Below are positions 54,477 to 61,075 of a stretch of DNA of 61,075 nt, piece by piece. Source of the stretch: Methylobacter sp. (GTDB taxonomy: Bacteria > Pseudomonadota > Gammaproteobacteria > Methylococcales > Methylomonadaceae). The position numbers and the translations under genes were made by a program. The stretch spans positions 1 through 61,075 of the forward strand of contig JAURYJ010000085.1 in the NCBI GenBank assembly GCA_030653985.1, given 5' to 3'. The notes below the pieces were generated by a model. The model was given only the letters and a program-made list of their open reading frames with translations. It made no database searches and was not told the origin of the DNA. Numbering within the stretch: the first letter of the stretch is position 1; the number at the start of each line of letters is the position of its first letter.

Positions 54477-55835
54477 TCAGGAAAGAAAGTTCATGGCTGC
54501 ATGGATGCGATGTTGTGCTTTGTGCAGTACATCTAAAGAAAAGTCCGGAGTTAGTTTGTTGTTTTTAAGTTTAGCATAGGCAGGTATAGAGTTCAGGTAA
54601 GGTATTTCCTTGGCTCTGTTGGTGCCGAAATAGCTGTGCAGCTTGGCTAATATGACTATATCAATCAGACTCAACTGATCCTTCTCACTTTCGTAGAACC
54701 AGTCTTCGGCGTATTTGGGAATGCAGGCTAATTCCGGCGCAAAGCCCAGGGTATGAAGTACCAGCGAGCCTACAGGCGGGTTTAAAAATGGAATAGCCGA
54801 GTCCAATACATCCAAGTTCGGGTATTCATTTGGATACTGTTCGGCGAAATGTAATATTGGTATTGTACCTATGTTGCAGATCAGTCCGGCTAATAAGGCA
54901 TCTTCAGGGTTGACCGTGCCGTCTTCCTGCGCGAGGATAAAACTCAAGCTGGATATATAGAGGCTGTTTTTCCACAAGGCTTGCATTTTAGCCATGAGTT
55001 GCGGATTTTGGCAGCGGAACAGTTGTTTTAGACTGATGCCCATGACCAGTTTGCGCGTTTGATCCAGGCCCAGACGAGTAACTGCCATATGGCAGCTGGT
55101 AATGGGTGAAATGGGTAAATATATCGGGCTATTGGCCAACTGGATCAGTTTGGCTACGATGGATGCATCCATGCCGATAATTTTGACCGCCTCATTGATG
55201 TCTAAATCTCGTTCCATGGCTTTTTTTAATTTTAAAGCGACATTGGGCAATGAAGGCAGGCTTAATTTATTTTCCCGGTAGGCCTCCGAAAAACGGGTAA
55301 AAAAACGGTTGTCGGCTATTTGTTCAGGTAACTCAATATCAATAAGTTCAACGGTAACTGCCTGCTGTCGGCTTTGACCTGACCATCGACAGATAAATTC
55401 CCCCGAAATCGCCAGAATTGTGATATCTGTTTTAGCGAATGCCGTTGCCCCGCAAATCTTGCCGCTATTAAGCGGCAGGTTGGCCAGCGATGACTCTGCC
55501 GACAGCGTGTAGCGGTTGTCGCTATCCGGCTGAAGTTCAACGCTGCCTTCCAGTAGATAATAAACTAAATGGGTTTTCTGGCCGAGTCTAAAAATGACGG
55601 AACCCTGAGCATAGCCTAGGGTCGTGTGAGCTAGTTGCGCTACATAAACGTCGTCCATGTCTCGAAGTGGAGCCAGTTTTTTTAGCGCTGTCAGCGAAAG
55701 TTTTTTATGTTTGGTGAAGACCGGTTCCGAGCAGTTAAGTGAGCTATTTGGATGATTGGATGGAGTGATATCTGGTTTTTTTTTCGGGGCAATACTTTGG
55801 GTGCGCTTGGAAAATAGTTTGGTAAACCAATTCAT
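54477..55835 (-). CDS. HDOD domain protein with N-terminal cyclic-nucleotide-binding-like domain
   Basis: The 452-residue protein has a cyclic-nucleotide-binding-like domain (about residues 50-170: VIFRLGQKTHLVYYLLEGSV) and a C-terminal HDOD domain (about 185-400: LPSLPNVALKLKKAMERD, IIGMDASIVAKLIQLANSP). HDOD proteins often control motility, virulence or signalling; the HD catalytic residues are absent. The ligand is unknown. It ends nine bases before prlC starts, so they may be co-transcribed. Confidence 0.9.
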   Translation of the reverse strand: MNWFTKLFSKRTQSIAPKKKPDITPSNHPNSSLNCSEPVFTKHKKLSLTALKKLAPLRDMDDVYVAQLAHTTLGYAQGSVIFRLGQKTHLVYYLLEGSVELQPDSDNRYTLSAESSLANLPLNSGKICGATAFAKTDITILAISGEFICRWSGQSRQQAVTVELIDIELPEQIADNRFFTRFSEAYRENKLSLPSLPNVALKLKKAMERDLDINEAVKIIGMDASIVAKLIQLANSPIYLPISPITSCHMAVTRLGLDQTRKLVMGISLKQLFRCQNPQLMAKMQALWKNSLYISSLSFILAQEDGTVNPEDALLAGLICNIGTIPILHFAEQYPNEYPNLDVLDSAIPFLNPPVGSLVLHTLGFAPELACIPKYAEDWFYESEKDQLSLIDIVILAKLHSYFGTNRAKEIPYLNSIPAYAKLKNNKLTPDFSLDVLHKAQHRIHAAMNFLS

Positions 55836-55906
55836 GATGACATCACTAATAAATTTAGTCGGCTGGCTGGAAGGTATGTGATTTTATATTTTATAAATGT
55901 AATGGA

Positions 55907-56377
55907 TTAGTGATCTGAGTCGTGAGTATCAAAAAATAGGGCTGTTTTGGATAGATGATCGTGCCAGCTGCGCTGATTTTTATCAATAAGAATCCATAAG
56001 AAGCCTAGTCCCAAAAAACCCCATGAAAGAATGGCCATAGAGAAACGGAGCAAGGCCTGTTTCCAGGTGATGGGTTTTTTATCCCGGGTGAGTACTTTGA
56101 TTTTCCACGCGCGTAGGCCTAATGTTTGCCCGCCATGCGTCCAAAACCAGGCATAAAAGAAGAAGCTGACTAGCAGCAGATACAGGGGGAAAAGGAATTG
56201 TTGGGCCGTGAAAGCCTGACCTGAATTTAGAGGTAACAACAGTGCAGTCGCAACAAATAAAACAGCGATTAGCAACAAGAGGTCGTAAAACATAGCTGCT
56301 AGGCGACGTAAAAAACCAGGCTTAGCAATGAGATGATGACCTGATTTTTGCGGTGTGCTCTTTGTTGATATGGCCAA
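55907..56377 (-). CDS. RDD family membrane protein
   Basis: The 156-residue protein has the RDD pattern (KPGFLRRLAAMFYDLLLLIA, then WTHGGQTLGLRAWKIKVL, then LLRFSMAILSWGFLG) and about four helices. RDD proteins are widespread; some export sodium or protons, most are uncharacterised. It starts at TTG directly after the stop of the small upstream gene. Confidence 0.85.
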   Translation of the reverse strand: MAISTKSTPQKSGHHLIAKPGFLRRLAAMFYDLLLLIAVLFVATALLLPLNSGQAFTAQQFLFPLYLLLVSFFFYAWFWTHGGQTLGLRAWKIKVLTRDKKPITWKQALLRFSMAILSWGFLGLGFLWILIDKNQRSWHDHLSKTALFFDTHDSDH

Positions 56378-56557
56378 CTAAATTTTAAATAAAGCTAGTT
56401 TTTGGCCAAAATACATGCACATCACCATCAGTGCTCCCAGCATTACCAGGGAAAATAAGAATGGCGGCCTATGAAACAGAAGAATGAAGAAATCTGTTGC
56501 AAAAAGGCTGGTGAACAAAGGTTGGTCAATTAAGCCATTAAGAATCTTTTTGAACAT
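56378..56557 (-). CDS. Small membrane protein, unknown function
   Basis: From the ATG at 56557 the protein has 59 residues and two hydrophobic stretches (SLFATDFFILLF and LFSLVMLGALMVMCMYFG). GGGATTGTT precedes the ATG. Its stop directly abuts the RDD gene. Function unknown. Confidence 0.6.
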   Translation of the reverse strand: MFKKILNGLIDQPLFTSLFATDFFILLFHRPPFLFSLVMLGALMVMCMYFGQKLALFKI

Positions 56558-56770
56558 AACAATCCCAGTCAAGCACGCTAATGTTTGTGCGCATGTTTAA
56601 AAAATGGTTGTCTGATATTTATCTGGTGTGTGCAATATGATCTAAATTAGAATTGCAGGTAAAAAATCAGAGTAGTAATTTTACTCCATTCAAAAGGGGA
56701 ATGTAAAAGAAACTTGCGGATTGGGTTAGAATTCATTAGCAATGATATAATTAATATAATTAGAAAAATA

Positions 56771-58165
56771 ATGCAGGGTGTAAAGACTATTTTAAACTTC
56801 TTTAAAAAAATGATTAGTTCAGTCAGAAATGAACCTGAACCTGAACCTGTTGCTGCAAAAAACAAAATATATTCGCGCGCGGAGCATAATATTTCACGAT
56901 CAATGATCAGTGAGAGCGCGTTGAAGGTTTTGTATCGTCTGCAAAGGGAGGGATTCGAAGCTTACCTTGTCGGTGGCTGTGTGCGTGATTTGTTGTTGGG
57001 ACGGGAGCCTAAGGATTTTGATGTTGTCACCAATGCAGATCCTGATCAAGTTAGGAAAGTATTTCGTAATTGTCGATTAATCGGACGCCGGTTTCGTCTT
57101 GCGCATGTGCACTTTGGCCGGGAAATTATTGAGGTTGCGACCTTTCGAGGTGCGGGAGAAGAGCAAAGCGACAAACAAGTGCTCAATAATGAAGGGCGTT
57201 TGTTAAGGGATAATGTCTACGGCACCATTGAGGAAGATGTTTGGCGTAGGGATTTTAGCGTTAATGCGCTCTACTACAATATCCAAGATTTTTCGGTAGT
57301 GGATTTTGTCGGCGGCATGGCTGACCATAAGGCCGGTATTCTCAGGCTTATCGGTGATCCCGAAATGCGTTTTCGTGAAGACCCCGTACGGATGTTGAGG
57401 GCAGTACGTTTTGCCGTTAAACTCGGTTTCAAGCTGGATAGTGACTGCGAAAAAGCGATACACAACGACGCGCAGTTATTGGCGAGCATTCCATCCGCTA
57501 GGCTTTATGATGAAGCGTTAAAGCTGTTTTTATCGGGCTATGCCTTACAAACTTTTGAAATGCTCAGGCATTACGGACTTTTCCAAGTGCTGTTTCCGTC
57601 CACAGAGAACAGTTTGGCGATTGAAGAAAACGGTTTTCCCCGGTTGTTGTTGATTAAAGCACTGGAAAATTCGGATAACAGGATCGCCGAGGGTAAAACG
57701 GTTACTGCTTACTTTTTATGGGCCGCTTTTTTATGGGAGTCGGTGCAGATACTGGCGAAAGAAAAAATGAAGAAAGGCGAAGTTGAATATGTTGCCTATC
57801 AGGATGCGGCCAGTGAAATCATTGCCAGGCAGATTAAAAGTACGGCTCTTCCACGCCATATCAGTATGGCTATGCGTGAGGTTTGGAATATGCAGCCCAA
57901 GTTTAATGCGCGTATTGGCTCCAAACCCAGTCGCTTAATCGGGCACCCTCGCTTTAGAGCGGGTTATGATTTTTTGCTCTTGCGTTCAGAGACAGGAGGG
58001 GCGGATCCAGAGTTGGCGGCGTGGTGGACTCGATATCAGAATGCCAGTGAAAATGAACAAAGAAAAATGACTCAACCTCCGCGCAATTCCCAAAGTAATA
58101 AATCAGGACGCAAAAGAAGTTATCATCGAAAGCCTAAAGATAGCACGCCAAAAACAGAATCTTAA
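56771..58165 (+). CDS. pcnB: Poly(A) polymerase I
   Basis: PcnB adds poly(A) tails to RNA 3' ends and promotes decay. The protein (464 residues from ATG 56771) has the nucleotidyltransferase motif VGGCVRDLLLG, DFDVVTNADPDQV (catalytic Asp pair), RRDFSVNALYYNI and DPVRMLRAVRFAVKLG. A basic C-terminus (SGRKRSYHRKPKDS) fits RNA binding. Upstream ATG/TTG starts are possible (56714 is TTG). folK follows 11 bases later. Confidence 0.95.
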   Translation: MQGVKTILNFFKKMISSVRNEPEPEPVAAKNKIYSRAEHNISRSMISESALKVLYRLQREGFEAYLVGGCVRDLLLGREPKDFDVVTNADPDQVRKVFRNCRLIGRRFRLAHVHFGREIIEVATFRGAGEEQSDKQVLNNEGRLLRDNVYGTIEEDVWRRDFSVNALYYNIQDFSVVDFVGGMADHKAGILRLIGDPEMRFREDPVRMLRAVRFAVKLGFKLDSDCEKAIHNDAQLLASIPSARLYDEALKLFLSGYALQTFEMLRHYGLFQVLFPSTENSLAIEENGFPRLLLIKALENSDNRIAEGKTVTAYFLWAAFLWESVQILAKEKMKKGEVEYVAYQDAASEIIARQIKSTALPRHISMAMREVWNMQPKFNARIGSKPSRLIGHPRFRAGYDFLLLRSETGGADPELAAWWTRYQNASENEQRKMTQPPRNSQSNKSGRKRSYHRKPKDSTPKTES

Positions 58166-58176
58166 TGCATTGAATC

Positions 58177-58680
58177 ATGAAAAATCCAGTCACTGATGGG
58201 GTAGTCGCTTATATAGGTTTAGGCAGTAATCTTGCAAATCCTGTAGAGCAAATACAAGCAGCGCGCACTGCAATAACGCAAATAGCTGGTGTGCAGGAGT
58301 TGGCTTTTTCGAGTTTGTATCATAGTTCGCCTATGGGACCGCAGGATCAGCCTGATTACGTTAATGCAGTAATGGGTGTCAAAACCGGTTTGTCGCCGAT
58401 AGCTTTGCTACGTTGCCTGCAACGTATCGAAAACGCGCAGGGACGGGTCAGAAAATCTGAGCGCTGGGGAGCAAGAACACTGGACTTGGATGTGTTGCTC
58501 TATGGTGATCAGGTTATTGAGCTGCCTGATTTAATCGTGCCGCACGCAGGTCTAGCTGAACGGGCTTTTGTTTTGTATCCCTTGTATGAGATTGCTCCGC
58601 AATTGTTGGTGCCCGGAAAAGGCCATATTGCCAGCCTGCTTGATCAGTGTCCTATGAATGAACTAAAGCGGCTGGATTGA
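58177..58680 (+). CDS. folK: 6-hydroxymethyl-7,8-dihydropterin pyrophosphokinase
   Basis: FolK (167 residues) activates the pterin for folate synthesis. VAYIGLGSNLANPVEQ, ERWGARTLDLDVLLYGD and HAGLAERAFVLYPLYEIAP are the family motifs. It follows pcnB and precedes panB, the E. coli order. Confidence 0.95.
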   Translation: MKNPVTDGVVAYIGLGSNLANPVEQIQAARTAITQIAGVQELAFSSLYHSSPMGPQDQPDYVNAVMGVKTGLSPIALLRCLQRIENAQGRVRKSERWGARTLDLDVLLYGDQVIELPDLIVPHAGLAERAFVLYPLYEIAPQLLVPGKGHIASLLDQCPMNELKRLD

Positions 58681-58717
58681 GATCCTCGTCAATAAAGCCG
58701 ATATCTAGCAGAATAAA

Positions 58718-59533
58718 ATGAATCAATATTCTTCCACCGCTACGCTAAAACCGTTGTCAATTAACGATCTGGCAGCGATGAAACAACGCGGAGAGAAAAT
58801 CTCTTGTTTAACTGCCTACGATGCTAGTTTTAGCGCATTAATCGACAAGGCAGGTGTCGATATGATGCTGGTGGGGGATTCTCTGGGTATGGTTATCCAG
58901 GGACACCATACAACGCTTCCGGTCACCATTAGGGACATGGTTTATCATGCCCGGTGCGTCAGCAATGCCAGGCAGCGGGCGTTTATTATCGCCGATTTGC
59001 CGTTTATGAGTTATACCACGCCTGTTAGCGCAGCTAAAAATGCGGCCAAATTAATGCAGCTTGGCGGCGCACAAATGGTTAAGCTGGAAGGACCGAGAAT
59101 CGATTGCGTCAGTTTTCTTGTCGATTACGGCATTCCGGTTTGCGGTCATTTGGGTTTGTTGCCGCAATCGATTAATCAATTGGGCAGTTATAAGGTTCAG
59201 GGCAAGGAAAGGGTGGCTGCCGAAAAAATGCTTGCCGATGCTCAGCAATTACAGCAAGCGGGCGCGGGGCTGTTGGTATTGGAGTGCGTCCCGGCAACCT
59301 TGGCTAAAGACATCAGCGCGCAGTTAACGATTCCCGTTATCGGTATCGGTGCCGGTGCAGACTGCGACGGGCAGATACTGGTGCTGTATGACATGCTCAA
59401 TATCGGCACTATCAAGCGTCCGCGTTTTTCCAGAAATTTCATGAATGACGCCGCGAATATCGAGGAGGCCATCCATGCCTATCATCAGGCAGTCAAACAA
59501 TCCCTGTTTCCTGCTACTGAACATAGTTTTTAA
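58718..59533 (+). CDS. panB: 3-methyl-2-oxobutanoate hydroxymethyltransferase
   Basis: PanB (271 residues) makes ketopantoate from ketoisovalerate. CLTAYDASFSALIDKAGVD, MMLVGDSLGMVIQGH (metal Asp) and VCGHLGLLPQSINQLG are typical. It starts the panB-panC part of the operon, with panC 5 bases later. Confidence 0.97.
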   Translation: MNQYSSTATLKPLSINDLAAMKQRGEKISCLTAYDASFSALIDKAGVDMMLVGDSLGMVIQGHHTTLPVTIRDMVYHARCVSNARQRAFIIADLPFMSYTTPVSAAKNAAKLMQLGGAQMVKLEGPRIDCVSFLVDYGIPVCGHLGLLPQSINQLGSYKVQGKERVAAEKMLADAQQLQQAGAGLLVLECVPATLAKDISAQLTIPVIGIGAGADCDGQILVLYDMLNIGTIKRPRFSRNFMNDAANIEEAIHAYHQAVKQSLFPATEHSF

Positions 59534-59538
59534 GGTTT

Positions 59539-60423
59539 ATGCGCATAGTTAATACCATAGCAGAATTACGCGATGCCGTTAGGGTATGGCGCTCAGCAGG
59601 ACAGAGTATTGCCTTGGTGCCGACGATGGGCAATCTGCACTCCGGGCATCTGGCGCTGGTGGATGAAGCCCAAAAGAAGGCAGATCGGGTGGTGGTCAGT
59701 ATTTTTGTCAATCCGACCCAGTTCGGTATTGGCGAGGATTTTGAGACTTATCCCCGTACCGAAGCTGAAGATCAGCAAAAGCTCAGTACTTGCGGTGCGG
59801 ATTTATTGTTTCAACCTGCTGTTTCAGCTGTTTATACCTCGGATGCCAAAACGGTCGTATCGGTATCAGGCCTGTCTGAAGAGTATTGCGGCGCGTTTAG
59901 GCCGGGTCATTTTGACGGCGTTGCAACCGTTGTGTGTAAGCTATTCAACATCGTGCAGCCGGATGTCGCTTTATTTGGCTTAAAAGATTTTCAGCAGCTG
60001 ACGGTGATACGGACGATGGTCAAGGACTTGAATATTCCTGTTGAAATAGTCGGCGTAGCGACGGTTCGGGAGGCAAGCGGCTTGGCAATGAGTTCCAGAA
60101 ACGGCTATTTAAGTGCCGAGGAGAAAACAACAGCCGCAAAACTTTATCAAACTTTGTGTGTTGTGCGTGATGCTATTTTAGCCGGAGCGCAGTCTTTTCA
60201 GGAAGTAGAACGTAAGGCGATGCTGTTCTTGCAGGAGTCCGGTTTTCAGCCGGATTATTTTAGCGTGTGCAGGGTGAGTGATTTAAAAAAAGCAGACGAG
60301 GATGATATGGAGCTGGTTTTGTTGGCGGCGGTACGCTTAGGCAAAACCCGGTTAATCGATAATGTTTGTTTTTCCAGAATTCCCCAATCCCACTCAGATG
60401 GGCTTTTGTCAAAGGGAGACTGA
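59539..60423 (+). CDS. panC: Pantoate-beta-alanine ligase
   Basis: PanC joins pantoate and beta-alanine with ATP. ALVPTMGNLHSGHLALVDEA holds the HxGH motif; VSIFVNPTQFGIGEDF, LFGLKDFQQLTVIRTMV and AMSSRNGYL follow. The product has 294 residues. Confidence 0.97.
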   Translation: MRIVNTIAELRDAVRVWRSAGQSIALVPTMGNLHSGHLALVDEAQKKADRVVVSIFVNPTQFGIGEDFETYPRTEAEDQQKLSTCGADLLFQPAVSAVYTSDAKTVVSVSGLSEEYCGAFRPGHFDGVATVVCKLFNIVQPDVALFGLKDFQQLTVIRTMVKDLNIPVEIVGVATVREASGLAMSSRNGYLSAEEKTTAAKLYQTLCVVRDAILAGAQSFQEVERKAMLFLQESGFQPDYFSVCRVSDLKKADEDDMELVLLAAVRLGKTRLIDNVCFSRIPQSHSDGLLSKGD

Positions 60424-60508
60424 GGGATTTAAAGGCTAAAAGTTGATGCATTGTCGCTATTAATGGATAATGCGCGGTTCTCAAGGGTATTTAGAGTGTT
60501 TTTTTATT

Positions 60509-60898
60509 ATGCAAATCACGATGCTTAAAGCGAAATTACATAGAGCTACGGTGACTCATTCAGAATTGGGTTATGAGGGTTCTTGTGCGATTGACGGCAA
60601 TCTTCTCGATTTATCGGGTATCAGAGAATACGAGCAGATACAGATTTACAATGTCAATAATGGTGCGCGTTTTACGACCTATGCTATTCGTGCCGAAGCA
60701 GGATCTGGCTTGTTTTCAGTAAATGGTGCGGCTGCCCGTCTGGCGTGTCCTGGTGATCTGATTATTGTTTGCGCATTTGCCATAGTGGATCAAAAGGAAG
60801 CGGAAAGTCATAAGCCTACCCTGATTTATTTTAATGAAAACAACGAAGTTCAACGTTCAGCCAGTTCTATTCCTGTTCAGGCTGCCTCTGCTGCTTGA
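60509..60898 (+). CDS. panD: Aspartate 1-decarboxylase
   Basis: PanD makes beta-alanine from aspartate using a pyruvoyl group formed at Gly-Ser. Starting [20 protein letters not shown], the protein has 129 residues and the self-cleavage site in YEGSCAIDG. The ORF could open earlier, but the MQITM start aligns with the family. It completes panBCD; it follows panC by ~85 bases. Confidence 0.95.
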   Translation: MQITMLKAKLHRATVTHSELGYEGSCAIDGNLLDLSGIREYEQIQIYNVNNGARFTTYAIRAEAGSGLFSVNGAAARLACPGDLIIVCAFAIVDQKEAESHKPTLIYFNENNEVQRSASSIPVQAASAA

Positions 60899-60909
60899 TG
60901 GCCTGTAGG

Positions 60910-60935
60910 CGTTCCCACGCTCCGGCGTGGGAACG
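60910..60935. repeat. 11-bp perfect hairpin after panD
   Basis: CGTTCCCACGC and GCGTGGGAACG pair perfectly with loop TCCG. It is related to 32115-32138 and may be a terminator or REP-type element. Confidence 0.65.
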
Positions 60936-61036
60936 AGGTGTTATTAAGTGGCTAAAATCATATCTAAACATAGTCAAATATATACAAAAAATGCGTTAAA
61001 AAAACATTTTAATCATTAAAAATAGTAGTAGAATCG

Positions 61037-61061
61037 CCAGTGGAAAATGTTTTTCCACTGG
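61037..61061. repeat. 11-bp perfect hairpin near the right edge
   Basis: CCAGTGGAAAA and TTTTCCACTGG pair perfectly with a TGT loop. The element may continue past the window edge. Confidence 0.55.
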
Positions 61062-61075
61062 GATAAAAGTTTTAT

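Overview
The window reads as chromosomal DNA of a gammaproteobacterium, most likely a Methylococcales-type methanotroph (Methylobacter/Methylomonas-like). The backbone order aroQ-accB-accC-prmA-dusB-fis-purH-purD, preceded by cutA-dsbD-tlpA, is the gammaproteobacterial arrangement. The pcnB-folK-panB-panC-panD cluster, YfiR/CHASE-type diguanylate cyclase, exosortase-associated acyltransferase, Na+-pumping oxaloacetate decarboxylase and abundant short palindromic repeats fit methanotroph genomes. The order-level call is inference: no pmo, mxa or rRNA gene is present. No tRNA, rRNA or CRISPR array was seen.

Layout. 1-0.8 kb: a truncated ORF and a decayed IS30 transposase. 0.9-4.7 kb: HupE-like metal permease, a divergent PRPP synthetase next to a long type-2 thymidine/AMP-phosphorylase-like enzyme, and 3-methyladenine glycosylase. 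4.7-8.5 kb: glyoxalase I, a membrane protein, a YheT-type hydrolase and a LysR regulator, bracketed by two inverted copies of a ~180-bp structured repeat. 8.5-14 kb: DoxX-pirin-nitroreductase, an RRM protein, a TetR/flavin-oxidoreductase-like pair with a palindromic operator, and three membrane proteins. 14.1-17.7 kb: oadG-oadA-oadB. 17.9-20.2 kb: overlapping msrB-apeB-alkB. 20.3-25.5 kb: YfiR, a GGDEF/EAL enzyme and a TonB-dependent receptor with overlapping reading frames. 25.6-27.6 kb: exosortase-type acyltransferase and a methyltransferase. 27.7-41.6 kb: one long mostly minus-strand housekeeping series from purD back to cutA, interrupted by rlmI, a cysteine-rich pair and one plus-strand secreted protein. 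41.7-50.8 kb: fxsA, uvrD, fbaA, ubiG-gph-SDR, sufT, a PilZ protein and an rRNA-methyltransferase-like gene. 50.9-56.6 kb: ubiD, prlC, an HDOD protein, an RDD protein. 56.7-60.9 kb: pcnB, folK and panBCD.

How the genes work together. Central metabolism is represented by FBP aldolase, the oxaloacetate decarboxylase pump, fatty-acid initiation (accBC), purine synthesis (purHD), shikimate (aroQ), ubiquinone (ubiG, ubiD), folate (folK) and pantothenate (panBCD). Redox and damage control comes from dsbD/tlpA, msrB, gloA, tag and alkB. Cyclic-di-GMP signalling appears twice: the YfiR/GGDEF-EAL/TonB-receptor operon and the PilZ protein.

The most unusual signals are: a short dispersed repeat carried in frame inside two unrelated genes (methyltransferase at 49.8 kb, prlC at 52.4 kb, opposite orientations); the inverted ~180-bp structured repeat at 4.7 and 8.3 kb; the signalling operon whose outer-membrane partner is a TonB-dependent receptor; a cysteine-rich two-gene unit inside the housekeeping series; and a DsbD with two tandem N-terminal periplasmic domains.
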